From Pseudomonadota bacterium (GTDB lineage: Bacteria > Pseudomonadota > Gammaproteobacteria > Xanthomonadales > Rhodanobacteraceae): 64,000 bases of DNA. The number at the start of each line of letters is the position of its first letter. The first letter of the stretch is position 1. The DNA lies in assembly GCA_021827205.1 (NCBI GenBank), contig JAKAWV010000001.1:186001-250000 (forward strand). Reading direction: 5' to 3'. Below, one piece after another: positions 46,802-55,962 of this stretch. Below the pieces are notes generated by a model, which saw only the letters and a list, made by a program, of their open reading frames with translations, was not told the origin of the DNA and made no database searches. The position numbers were made by a program, and so were the translations under genes.

Positions 46802-49800
46802 GTGACAGTGGCGCCGGAAACGACCACGCTGGAACAACTGACCCCGGGCGTCATCGTACGCGGCATCGTGCCCGATGCCGCGGTCTGTGTGGTCAACGTG
46901 CAGTGGCACGGTTCTGATGCACTGACGCTGATCTATCGCGAGCCATCGGGACGAGTGGCCGATCGGTTGGTGATGCGCAGCGAAGCGTCCGAGCTTGCCA
47001 TCGTCGAATCCGGTCGCCCATGGAGCTTCGAGGGCGACGGCGCACTGTTCCGCCTGGTGTCCGAGGCGCAGCGCATCCGCTTGGCGCATCTGTTCGATCC
47101 CATGCTAGCCGTGCACACCTCGCTTGTCGAGCCGCTGCCGCACCAGATCACGGCCGTGTACGAGGCCATGCTGCCGCGTCAGCCACTGCGCTTCTTGCTG
47201 GCGGATGATCCGGGCGCGGGCAAGACCATCATGGCCGGGCTGCTGATGAAGGAGCTTATTGCGCGCGGCGATTTGCAGCGCTGTCTGGTGGTGTGCCCGG
47301 GCAGTTTGGCCGAGCAATGGCAGGACGAGCTTTACAAGCGCTTCCATCTCCCGTTCGAAATCCTGACCAACGACAAGATCGAAGCCTCGCGATCGGGCAA
47401 CTGGTTTGCCGAGACACCCTTGGCGATCGCGCGTCTGGACAAGCTCTCACGCAACGAAGCGATGCAGGAACGTCTGCAAGCGCCCGACTGTTCCTGGGAT
47501 CTGACCGTCTGCGACGAAGCGCACAAGATGTCGGCGTCGTTTTTCGGCAACGAAATCAAGTACACCAAGCGCTACCGGCTCGGACAGTTGCTGTCCACGC
47601 GCACGCGGCATTTCCTGCTGATGTCGGCCACCCCGCACAACGGCAAAGAGCAGGATTTCCAGCTCTTCATGGCCTTGCTCGATGGCGACCGCTTCGAAGG
47701 CCGCTTCCGCGATGGCGTGCACCAGGTCGACGTGTCCGACCTGATGCGGCGCATGGTCAAGGAAGACCTGCTCAAGTTTGACGGTGCGCCACTGTTTCCC
47801 GAGCGCATCGCCTACACGGTGCCCTTCAAACTCTCCGATCTCGAGGCGCAGCTGTACCGGGCCGTGACCACCTATGTGCGCGAGGAGTTCGATCGCGCCG
47901 CCAAGCTTGAAAATGAAGGGCAGGCTGGCACCGTTGGATTCGCACTCACCATCCTGCAACGGCGGCTCGCTTCCTCACCAGCCGCGATCGCGCACTCGCT
48001 GCAGCGCCGCCGCGAGCGCCTGCAAAGCCGCCTGCGCGAACTCGAGGTCATGCAGCGCGGGGCCCAGCTTGTAGCCATCACCGTCGCGCCACCGTTCAGT
48101 GCCGACGATCTCGAGGATCTGGACGACGCCCCCGAGCAGGAGGTCGAAAGCACCGAGGCCGCCATGCTCGATCAGGCCACTGCGGCGCGCTCCATCGAGG
48201 AACTCAAGGCCGAGATCCAGACCCTGCAAACGCTGGAGCAGCTTGCCAGTCGGGTACGGCGCAGCCCCGATGCCGATACCAAGTGGCGCGAGCTGCGCAG
48301 CTTGCTGCAGACCATTTTCACGCCAGGGGGTTTGCGCTCTGGCGTCGCTGAGGAACATGGCGTCTATATCGCCGCTGCATTACCTCGCCCGGTGCCTTCG
48401 CCCAGCCAGAAGCTGGTGATCTTCACCGAGCATCGCGACACGCTGCATTACCTCGAGGGCAAGATCGGCGATCTGCTTGGGCAACACGAAGCCATTGTCA
48501 TCATCCATGGTGGCATCGGCCGCGAGCAGCGGCTGGCGGCACAGGAAGCCTTTCGCAACGATCCTACCGTCAAGGTGTTGCTGGCCACCGATGCTGCAGG
48601 CGAAGGCATCAACCTGCAGCGTGCACACCTGATGATCAACTACGACCTACCCTGGAATCCCAATCGCATCGAGCAGCGCTTCGGTCGTATCCATCGCATC
48701 GGGCAGACCGAAGTCTGCCATCTGTGGAACCTCGTGGCACAAGACACCCGCGAGGGCGACGTGTACCTGCGCTTGCTGGAAAAACTCGAACAGGCGCGCA
48801 GTACGCTTGGCGGCCGGGTGTTCGATGTGCTGGGTAAGCTGCAGTTCGAGGGCCGCCCCCTGCGCGATCTGCTGATCGAGGCTATCCGCTACGGCGAGCG
48901 AGAGGATGTCCGCCTGCGCCTGACACGCGCCGTGGATCATGCCGTGGATACCACCGCCATCCGCGATCTGCTCGAGGATCGCGCGTTGGCACACGACGCC
49001 ATGGATGCCAGCCGTGTGGCGCGGATCCGCGAGGACATGGAGCGCGCCGACGCGCGCCGCCTGCAGCCGCACTACATCGAGTCATTTTTCCTCGAAGCCT
49101 TTCGTCGGCTGGGCGGCAGTGCCAAGCCTCGTGAACCCAACCGCTTCGAGATCACCCACGTGCCCGCCATAGTGCGCCAGCGCGATCGCATGATTGGCGT
49201 GCGCGAGGCCATCGTGCCGCGCTACGAGCGCATCGCTTTCGACAAGGCACTGTTGGCGCCGCCTGGCCAGTCGCTTGCGGCTTTCGTCTGTCCGGGCCAT
49301 CCGCTGCTGGATGCCACACTCGATCTGATGCTCGAACGACATCGCGACCTGCTGCGTCAGGGCAGCGTGCTGGTGGACGAGGCCGACCTTGGTACCGTGC
49401 CGCGCGTGTTGTGCGCGCTGGAGCATGTCGTACAGGACGCCAGCCGAACGCGTAGCGGCCTGCAGCGCGCGGTGTCAAAGCGCATGCTGTACGTCAGCAT
49501 CGATGGTCAAGGCCATGCGCGCCATGCCAGCGATGCGCCCTATCTGGACTGCCGCCCGTTGGCTGCTGATGAGCCTGCTTACGCAGACGTTCTGCAGCGC
49601 CCCGAATGTGCTTTCGTCGGTGCGCAGATCGAGCACCAGGTGCTCGACTATGCCATCGCGAAGGTCGTACCTGAGCATCTTGCTGAGGTGCGCACGCGCA
49701 CTTTGGCGCGAATTGCCAAGACCGAAGTCGCAGTCAAGGATCGCCTGACCAAGGAGATCATGTACTGGGATCACCGTGCCGAGGAGCTCAAGGCGCAGGA

Positions 49801-50404
49801 GCAGGCCGGCAGGCCCAATGCACGACTCAATGCCGACGAGGCACTCAAGCGCGCCGATGCCTTGCAGTCTCGCCTGCGTATACGCCTGGACGAGCTCCAG
49901 CGAGAACGCCAGATCACCTCACTGCCTCCACTGGTGCAGGGGGCGGCGCTTATCGTGCCATTGGGCCTGATCCGCACCATGCAGGGCCAGCCCCTCGCCG
50001 CGACCGAGACGAGCGCGGTCGTCGATACGCAGGCCGCCGCCGCGCGCGCCCGGGCCATCGTCATGGAGGTCGAGCGTGGTTTGGGCTTCGACCCGATCGA
50101 CCGCGAGTTCGAGAAGGTCGGCTATGACCTCGAGAGTCGCGTGCCCGGCACCGGGAAACTACGCCTCATCGAGGTCAAGGGCCGCACGAGCGGCGCCAGC
50201 GCGATCACCGTGACGCGCAATGAAATCCTCACCAGCCTCAACAAGCCCGACGATTACATCCTCGCCATCGTCGAGTTTCAGGAGGAAGGGCAGCACCGCG
50301 TGCATTACCTGCGCCAGCCGTTCCAGCGTGAGCCTGACTTCGGGGTCACCAGCGTCAACTACGACTTCGCCGAATTGCTGGCGCGTGCGGGGCGGCCGGA
50401 GTGA
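46802..50404 (+). CDS. SNF2-family helicase with C-terminal DUF3883 domain (DrmD-like)
   Basis: Large superfamily 2 DNA translocase. The track starts at 46721, but GTG 46802 has GGGAGG 7 bp upstream and gives a 1200-residue protein. Domains: N-terminal SNF2 helicase lobes with Walker A (K141 in DDPGAGKTI), D238EAH, LMSATPHNG, and the second-lobe signature RFGRIHRIGQTEVCHLW; a long coiled middle; and a C-terminal nuclease-fold DUF3883 (about 1115-1185) with LRLIEVKGRTSG. SNF2 plus DUF3883 is the architecture of DISARM DrmD and related defence helicases. No other DISARM gene is visible in the window. Confidence 0.92.
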   Translation: MTVAPETTTLEQLTPGVIVRGIVPDAAVCVVNVQWHGSDALTLIYREPSGRVADRLVMRSEASELAIVESGRPWSFEGDGALFRLVSEAQRIRLAHLFDPMLAVHTSLVEPLPHQITAVYEAMLPRQPLRFLLADDPGAGKTIMAGLLMKELIARGDLQRCLVVCPGSLAEQWQDELYKRFHLPFEILTNDKIEASRSGNWFAETPLAIARLDKLSRNEAMQERLQAPDCSWDLTVCDEAHKMSASFFGNEIKYTKRYRLGQLLSTRTRHFLLMSATPHNGKEQDFQLFMALLDGDRFEGRFRDGVHQVDVSDLMRRMVKEDLLKFDGAPLFPERIAYTVPFKLSDLEAQLYRAVTTYVREEFDRAAKLENEGQAGTVGFALTILQRRLASSPAAIAHSLQRRRERLQSRLRELEVMQRGAQLVAITVAPPFSADDLEDLDDAPEQEVESTEAAMLDQATAARSIEELKAEIQTLQTLEQLASRVRRSPDADTKWRELRSLLQTIFTPGGLRSGVAEEHGVYIAAALPRPVPSPSQKLVIFTEHRDTLHYLEGKIGDLLGQHEAIVIIHGGIGREQRLAAQEAFRNDPTVKVLLATDAAGEGINLQRAHLMINYDLPWNPNRIEQRFGRIHRIGQTEVCHLWNLVAQDTREGDVYLRLLEKLEQARSTLGGRVFDVLGKLQFEGRPLRDLLIEAIRYGEREDVRLRLTRAVDHAVDTTAIRDLLEDRALAHDAMDASRVARIREDMERADARRLQPHYIESFFLEAFRRLGGSAKPREPNRFEITHVPAIVRQRDRMIGVREAIVPRYERIAFDKALLAPPGQSLAAFVCPGHPLLDATLDLMLERHRDLLRQGSVLVDEADLGTVPRVLCALEHVVQDASRTRSGLQRAVSKRMLYVSIDGQGHARHASDAPYLDCRPLAADEPAYADVLQRPECAFVGAQIEHQVLDYAIAKVVPEHLAEVRTRTLARIAKTEVAVKDRLTKEIMYWDHRAEELKAQEQAGRPNARLNADEALKRADALQSRLRIRLDELQRERQITSLPPLVQGAALIVPLGLIRTMQGQPLAATETSAVVDTQAAAARARAIVMEVERGLGFDPIDREFEKVGYDLESRVPGTGKLRLIEVKGRTSGASAITVTRNEILTSLNKPDDYILAIVEFQEEGQHRVHYLRQPFQREPDFGVTSVNYDFAELLARAGRPE

Positions 50405-50432
50405 GCGCTTAGCGCTGCTTGTGCCGCGCACC

Positions 50433-50492
50433 CGTGTGGGCCAACTTCCATCGCAACGGGCAGCGTGCGGATTCTTGAAGTTGGCCCACACG
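50433..50492. repeat. 16-bp perfect inverted repeat between convergent defence genes
   Basis: CGTGTGGGCCAACTTC (50433-50448) and GAAGTTGGCCCACACG (50477-50492) are exact reverse complements separated by 28 bp. They lie in the gap between the convergent ends of the helicase gene and gajB. There is no U tract, so it could be a bidirectional hairpin terminator, or a remnant of an insertion or recombination site at the Gabija junction. Confidence 0.6.
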
Positions 50493-50657
50493 CTGGCAAT
50501 TGCTGGCCTTCCATACTTGCTGCCGTGGCCGTACTGCCTGCCCAGTATCACCGCCGCGCCAAGAACCGCAGATCTGAAGGCAGCCGACGTTGCAGCCCGA
50601 GGCGCAGAGGGGCAAGGTGCGACCCAGAGCCGTCATTCGAGCGGATTTGCCTTAAGC

Positions 50658-52394
50658 CTAATCGGCGTTCATGCGCCTAAGTTCTCGGAACCCGATGTTG
50701 AGCAATTCAGGGCGTAGTTCCGTCAACGAGCTTGCCGGTACGCCGAGCCACAGGAGGTTGCGGGCGCGGGTCACCGCGACATAGCCGATGCGCCCGACCT
50801 CGGTGTCCACGCCGGCCAACAGCGCGTTAGCGTGTTCCCTGTTCGCCAGGTACAGCACCGCATCGAGGCTTTCACCCTTTGCCTGGTGCACCGTGTCCAC
50901 GCGGATGCGCGGCGCCTCGTCGTTCGCCGCCAGATCGGCGGCGGCAATCAGCGGAGCATGGGGCAAACCCCTCTTCGCGAGCTTATTGCCCAGATTGTCG
51001 GCACTCGCAAACCCGTGGTTCTGCGCGATTTGCGCCAGCAGTGCAATCGTTCTGTTTAGTAGCAGCGAATGCCACTGCGCGGCCCCAGTCAACGTCGCGG
51101 CCGGCAGTCCCGAAACCGGGTTGCGCGTGTATGCCCACACGAGCCGGCGCAGAGCCCGATCATCCGGGTAGCCCGCAGGCTGCGTGATTCTTGCGACGAG
51201 TCCCTGTGGCGGGTCAGCCAGCAGACCGACGATGCCGGTGGCCACTAGCTTGAACGCGCCGAGGTAGTCCTGATGTCGGTCGCGCAGGATCGCGGCCTGT
51301 GCGAGGCGCTTGACCGTTCCCTTGCCTGGTGCGCCTTCTTTGCCGGCGAGCTTGTCGGCCATGTCGCGGCCGCGGCAGAGCACCGCCGAGCGTTCGAGCT
51401 TCAGGTCAGCTGCCAGCACCGCCGCCTGAAACGCAGAGATGAGGTTTTCCCGCTCGGCGTTGCGATAGGTAACGAAGAAGGTGCCATGCGTCGTGTCGGG
51501 CGCGACCCTGTCCGCGGTGTCGGCGCGCGTCGACAGCCGGTTGGCCAGCTCTAGTACCGCCGGCACGGATCTGTAGTTTCTGGTGAGCCTGAGACCACTG
51601 ACACCCTTCCGCTGACCATAACGCGTCAGGAACGCACCATTGGCGCCTGCGAACTCGTAGATGCCCTGGCTCGGGTCGCCGATCAGCGAGACCTGGCAGC
51701 CGGCGCCGATCAACTGTTCGATGATGGCTTGATGCACCGTACCGATGTCTTGCGCCTCGTCGATCAGGACATGCGGGTAGCGGCGGGCCAAGGCGCGGAG
51801 AATGCCGGGTTGCTCTGCCAAGGTGCGGTAGCACCAGTAGCGCCCAAGGTTGTGAGTATATGCACCGACCTGCCCAAGGCGATGGACGAGGCATTTTGCT
51901 TGCTCGGTGTTTAGCTTGCGCGTGCCGTCGTTTTCTGAATAGCAGAAGTAGACTCCGTCGTTGTCGATGCCGACTTGCATCTTCGTGATTTCGCGCGGGT
52001 ATGAGTCTGTCTGAAACCTGAAGCCGGCAAGGAAAGCCTCTTCGCCCATCACGAGGAATGCGGCCGTCTTCGCGCCCATCGTCCGATAGGCGTGTGGGCG
52101 CAGTACGTTGCCGGTGATGAACCCATCCAGCGTGCCGATCTCGACGCGGTCATGGGCGACACCGGCGGCCGCGTCTCGGACGAGGTTCTGGTACTCCTGC
52201 CGGAAGGTCTCTACAGCGACATTGGAGAACGACAACAAAGCGATACGGCCGCGGTGATCGCCAAGCTGCCGGCGCATCTGCGCGAGGCGGCGTACCGCAG
52301 TGAACGTCTTACCGCTGCCGGCGCAGGCAATCACGGACATTGGCGCGAGCGGAGCTCCGATGATCTGCAACTGCTCGGCAGAGGGCTGGGTCAC
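50658..52394 (-). CDS. gajB: Gabija protein GajB, UvrD-like helicase
   Basis: Superfamily 1A helicase-like subunit of the Gabija anti-phage system. The 578-residue protein has Walker A CAGSGKT (K29), IDEAQDIGTVHQ, GDPSQGIYEFAG, LTRNYRS, TVHQAKGESLDAVLYL and VAVTRARNLLWL, the full SF1A motif set. Its start overlaps the gajA stop by ATGA, so the pair is coupled. GajB senses DNA ends or free nucleotides and works with the nuclease GajA. It is somewhat longer than the Bacillus cereus GajB (494). Confidence 0.92.
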   Translation of the reverse strand: MTQPSAEQLQIIGAPLAPMSVIACAGSGKTFTAVRRLAQMRRQLGDHRGRIALLSFSNVAVETFRQEYQNLVRDAAAGVAHDRVEIGTLDGFITGNVLRPHAYRTMGAKTAAFLVMGEEAFLAGFRFQTDSYPREITKMQVGIDNDGVYFCYSENDGTRKLNTEQAKCLVHRLGQVGAYTHNLGRYWCYRTLAEQPGILRALARRYPHVLIDEAQDIGTVHQAIIEQLIGAGCQVSLIGDPSQGIYEFAGANGAFLTRYGQRKGVSGLRLTRNYRSVPAVLELANRLSTRADTADRVAPDTTHGTFFVTYRNAERENLISAFQAAVLAADLKLERSAVLCRGRDMADKLAGKEGAPGKGTVKRLAQAAILRDRHQDYLGAFKLVATGIVGLLADPPQGLVARITQPAGYPDDRALRRLVWAYTRNPVSGLPAATLTGAAQWHSLLLNRTIALLAQIAQNHGFASADNLGNKLAKRGLPHAPLIAAADLAANDEAPRIRVDTVHQAKGESLDAVLYLANREHANALLAGVDTEVGRIGYVAVTRARNLLWLGVPASSLTELRPELLNIGFRELRRMNAD

Positions 52395-54157
52395 TGACCG
52401 GCCTGCTCAGGCTGTTTGCCTTGCTTGGCCTGACAGGCGTGGGCAATCGCCTCGCGGATGTACTCCGGCACCACGCAAGCGGCGCCATTGGCAATCACCT
52501 GCGCGAGCGCCTGGCCGAAACGTCCCTTCTGCACGTTGTTCTGCGGACGCTCGAACATGCCGCTGAAGAGGGCGCGGGCCTTGGCTGCGTCGCCTTGTGC
52601 AGCCTCGACCGCAGCCGCGACGCTCTCGCCGATCTTCGGGTGCAATTCCTTGAGCGCCGTCAGCATCGCCGTGCGGTTGTTGGCATGCAGGGCTAAGTCG
52701 TATTCGAACGTCTTGAGCCCATGGAAGACCTTGACGAAGGCGTCCTCGCCTTCCTTCATCTTGGCGGTGTAATCCGATACCTTTACTGCATCGCCGGGTG
52801 CGGGATAGACCGCCTGAAGTTCCTCGCTGCGTTCGTCTTCATCTACCGGGTCCGCGTCGGTAATGACCGCCACTGGGATCTTCAGCGCCTTTTCGCCGAA
52901 CAGCGGCAGGAACGAGTCGAAGTTCAGTCCTTCGACACTGATCAGGCTGACGCCGTGTTCGCGCAGCTTGTAGCCGCATTTCTCGGCGAGCACGCTCACC
53001 AACATCAGTTCGGCGGCGCCTTCGACGAAGATGACGCGGCGGGCGAAGAACAACTCAGCCCGGGTCACGTCGAGGTAGCGTTCCAGCTTCTCCCGTTTCC
53101 CCTTGCCGAAAGTGATCGTGCGCGGAAAGAACGTCTCCACGGACGTCTCTGTGTCGACCAGGCAGGCGAGGCTGTCGAGATCGGCGATGCTGGCGAAGTA
53201 GGGGGAGTGGCTGGTGACGAACAATTGGACGGGCTTCTCGCCCTCGACGGCCCTGATCTTTTCCAGATAGCTGAGCAGTACCGCCTGGAGCTGCGGATGC
53301 AGGTGCGCCTCCGGCTCCTCGATAATCAGGCTGCGGTAGCTCGCTTCCGGGTTCTTGGCCAGTTCGCTGAGTACCACGGCCATGAAGATCAGATTGTTGA
53401 AGCCGAGTCCGTTCTGCTCGATCTCGAATGCATCCACGAGCAGCGACAGGCGCGAGGCCAACCGCTGGAAGTCGCTGCCGCTCAGGCCGAGGTCGAGCGC
53501 CTGCGCGAGCTGTGGGCCGAGCATGGTGTCGTGACGGCTCTTGATCGCCGTATGCGTGTTGACGACCGGCGCGTGCTGCTTCAATTTCTCGTCGAGTTCC
53601 TTCAGCGCTTTGTTGATCCCCTCGCGCCCCGCGTCGTCAGCAATGAGCTGGAACAGCCGCGACAATAGACTGGTGCGGTTGGGCCTGAGTCCCTGCGAGG
53701 CATCCCGTAACGGCGGCAGGTAGACACCGCGCAGGTTCTCCATCATGTCCGCGGTCAGGCCAACGTCCTCGTGGTCGCCGCACCAGCGTTGGGCGCGCAG
53801 CCTTCCGGTCTTGTCGGCTTCCGAGTAGCGGATAGTGATATGGGCTTCGAGCTTGCCGTTCGCATCGGGCTTCAACGCGGCTAGGAAATCGGCCTCGTCA
53901 TCCGGGTCCAGGTCGCGGAAGACGTACTGGAACTCGATGTCGCCGGCCGGCGCGCCGCCATTCGGCCTGTGTATGTCGTCGGCGTCGAGGCGCGGATAGG
54001 GATCGTCGTGCCCCGCCAGCAGGGCGCGCAGTGCATCGACGACGGCGGTCTTGCCGACGTTGTTGGTTCCAACGAGAGCGTTTAGTCCAGCCTGGAAGCT
54101 CAGTTCAACGTCGTGCAGCTTCCTGAAGTTCGAAACCCGCAGTTTGGCCAGATACAC
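52391..54157 (-). CDS. gajA: Gabija protein GajA, OLD-family ATPase/TOPRIM nuclease
   Basis: Nuclease subunit of Gabija. The track start (54220) is replaced by GTG 54157, which follows GGAGG and gives a clean MYLAKLRVSNFRKLHD N-terminus; 588 residues, close to the 578 of B. cereus GajA. The ABC-type ATPase domain has GTNNVGKT (K36) and LIIEEPEAHLHPQLQAVLL. The TOPRIM domain has VIFVEGAAELM (E379) and ITDADPVDED (D434, D436). OLD-family genes also occur alone, but here the gajB partner follows directly, which makes Gabija the best call. Confidence 0.93.
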   Translation of the reverse strand: MYLAKLRVSNFRKLHDVELSFQAGLNALVGTNNVGKTAVVDALRALLAGHDDPYPRLDADDIHRPNGGAPAGDIEFQYVFRDLDPDDEADFLAALKPDANGKLEAHITIRYSEADKTGRLRAQRWCGDHEDVGLTADMMENLRGVYLPPLRDASQGLRPNRTSLLSRLFQLIADDAGREGINKALKELDEKLKQHAPVVNTHTAIKSRHDTMLGPQLAQALDLGLSGSDFQRLASRLSLLVDAFEIEQNGLGFNNLIFMAVVLSELAKNPEASYRSLIIEEPEAHLHPQLQAVLLSYLEKIRAVEGEKPVQLFVTSHSPYFASIADLDSLACLVDTETSVETFFPRTITFGKGKREKLERYLDVTRAELFFARRVIFVEGAAELMLVSVLAEKCGYKLREHGVSLISVEGLNFDSFLPLFGEKALKIPVAVITDADPVDEDERSEELQAVYPAPGDAVKVSDYTAKMKEGEDAFVKVFHGLKTFEYDLALHANNRTAMLTALKELHPKIGESVAAAVEAAQGDAAKARALFSGMFERPQNNVQKGRFGQALAQVIANGAACVVPEYIREAIAHACQAKQGKQPEQAGQ

Positions 54158-54419
54158 AGCGCCCCTCCGCCCCTTCCAAACACGCCAATGGTCCGTGCCG
54201 GATCCAGAGGGAGTCAACATGGATTGAATGACCGCTACTGGCCGGCTCTCACCGATCCAGACGCAGGATGTTGATGACCGCAGAGCTGTTCAAAGCGGAC
54301 ACCACCAAGGGTGTCGCTACAAAGTGGCCCGCGAATACCAGCACACCCGGTCAGCGTAGTCAGAATTCGCACAGCGCCCGAGTGGCCTCACATCGTGGTC
54401 ATGCGCTTGCCGTCTCTGC

Positions 54420-54590
54420 TCAGCGCTCGCGACGCACACCCTTGAAGGGCGTCTTGTCGGTCGTTTTCACATCGATGATTCGGCCATTGGGTGCGCGCTT
54501 CGCCCAGTTGCCGGCGGGTGTCTTGAACTGCGAGCGGTCGCGGACGGCGCCGTTGCGATGGCCGTCGCCAGTCGGAGGATTGGTTGCCAT
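54420..54590 (-). CDS. conserved small basic protein of unknown function
   Basis: A 56-residue protein, MATNPPTGDGHRNGAVRDRS at the start and TPFKGVRRER at the end, with the Trp-Ala-Lys-Arg core GNWAKRAPNGRIIDVK. I use Met at 54590 because AGGTGA lies 4 bp upstream; the track's start 30 bases earlier is unlikely. I recall near-identical small proteins with the NPPTGDGHR start in many genomes, often beside mobile or restriction genes, but no function is known to me. It is Arg/Lys/Gly-rich and likely binds nucleic acid or a partner. It lies between gajA and the RloAB operon. Confidence 0.75.
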   Translation of the reverse strand: MATNPPTGDGHRNGAVRDRSQFKTPAGNWAKRAPNGRIIDVKTTDKTPFKGVRRER

Positions 54591-54652
54591 GGTTTCACCT
54601 GATTGGATGAAATTCAACATCAGAGTAGCTTATTCGACATAAATATGCAAAT

Positions 54653-54680
54653 ATAGCGCTCTGATTCAGAGGATAGCGCT
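54653..54680 (+). repeat. two ATAGCGCT direct repeats before the RloA-like gene
   Basis: ATAGCGCT occurs at 54653-54660 and again at 54673-54680, exactly 20 bp apart, the second ending at the start codon (54681). Two helical turns of spacing suggests a protein-binding site. The region just upstream is the most AT-rich in the window (TATTCGACATAAATATGC), as expected for the promoter of the operon. Confidence 0.45.
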
Positions 54681-55961
54681 ATGTTGATCGAACTCAGCGT
54701 CGCCAACTACCGCTCCATCCGCGATCGCCAGACCTTGTCCTTGGCGGCAGGGCTCGGCACTGAAATGCGCGGCCCCAACGTGGCCGATGTGCCCGGCGAT
54801 CTCGCGCTGCTGCGCGTCGCAGCGATCTATGGCCCCAACGCCTCGGGCAAGAGCAACCTGTTCAAGGCGCTCGGCGCGCTGCAGCAGCTGGTGCAGTGGT
54901 CGGCCTCTGCCTTTCAGTTGGGCCTGCCGTTGCCGGTGGTGCCGTTTCGACTTGAGGCAGCGACTGAAGAGCAGCCCACTGAGTTCGAGATCCACTTCAT
55001 CGCCGGCGATGGCGTTCGCTATCAATACGGGTTGGCGGCAACCGCCCGCCAGGTCCACGAGGAGTCGTTGATCGCCTATCCGCACGGCCGCGCGCAGCGA
55101 TGGTTTGAGCGCACCCGCACGAGCGAAGGGAACGCTACTTGGAAATTCGGCCCCAACTTTCATGGTTCCGCCGCACTGCGCAAGAGCTGGCAGAAGAACA
55201 CCCGCGACAACGCGCTGTTCCTTTGCGCCGCCGTCGCAAACAATAACGAGCAACTGCGACCTGCGTTCCAGTGGCTGACGCAAGGGCTGATCGTGGTCGC
55301 GCCGGGCATGACCATGAATCCGTTCTTGAGCCTCGAATTGCTGCGTTCCGAGGCCGGCGCTCACCGCATCATGGGCTTGCTGCACGCTGCGGACATCGAT
55401 ATCGACCACCTCGAGTTGAAGGAGGAAGACGCTCCGCCTCCGCCGCCCGGCATGGCGCGCATCGATATCCGCCTGCCGGTGCCGCCAGGTTTTCCTTTGC
55501 CGTCGGTCCAGAACAAATTCCTGCGGGTGATGTCCTGGCACAAGCGCAGGGATGACGGCGAAGCCGTGGTTTTCGACTTCAGCGAGGAATCCGACGGCAC
55601 GAGGAAGCTATTCGACTATGCAGGCGGCTTGTTGCAAGCCATCGACCGTGGCGCCACGGTCTGCATCGATGAGCTGGATCGCAGCTTGCATCCGCACATT
55701 ACCCGATTCCTGGTCGAGCAATTCCAGCCTTCGAACAATCCCAACAACGCGCAACTTGTCTTCAGCACTCATGACGTCACGCTGATGGACCAGGATTTAT
55801 TGCGGCGCGACCAGATCTGGTTCATCGAAAAGGATGCTCAGGGCAGCTCGCGCTTGTATCCGCTGCTTGACTACTCGCCGCGCAAAGGCGAGGCGCGAGA
55901 GCGCGGGTACCTCAAGGGTCGATATGGTGCAGTGCCATTGACCGGCACACTGGAGTCCTGA
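54681..55961 (+). CDS. RloA-like AAA/ABC ATPase (AbiLi-like)
   Basis: ATPase of the OLD/RecF-like ABC group. The 426-residue protein has IELSVANYRSIRDRQTLSL at the N-terminus, Walker A IYGPNASGKSNLFKALG, and the C-terminal signature DEESDG-like SEESDGTRKLFDYAG followed by Walker B VCIDELDRSLHPHITRFLVE and VFSTHDVTLMDQDLL. AGAGGA lies 7 bp before the ATG. The gene is followed after one base by rloB. RloA plus RloB pairs match the AbiL (AbiLi/AbiLii) abortive infection layout, in which the ATPase senses infection and the RloB partner acts. Confidence 0.87.
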   Translation: MLIELSVANYRSIRDRQTLSLAAGLGTEMRGPNVADVPGDLALLRVAAIYGPNASGKSNLFKALGALQQLVQWSASAFQLGLPLPVVPFRLEAATEEQPTEFEIHFIAGDGVRYQYGLAATARQVHEESLIAYPHGRAQRWFERTRTSEGNATWKFGPNFHGSAALRKSWQKNTRDNALFLCAAVANNNEQLRPAFQWLTQGLIVVAPGMTMNPFLSLELLRSEAGAHRIMGLLHAADIDIDHLELKEEDAPPPPPGMARIDIRLPVPPGFPLPSVQNKFLRVMSWHKRRDDGEAVVFDFSEESDGTRKLFDYAGGLLQAIDRGATVCIDELDRSLHPHITRFLVEQFQPSNNPNNAQLVFSTHDVTLMDQDLLRRDQIWFIEKDAQGSSRLYPLLDYSPRKGEARERGYLKGRYGAVPLTGTLES

Positions 55962-55962
55962 C

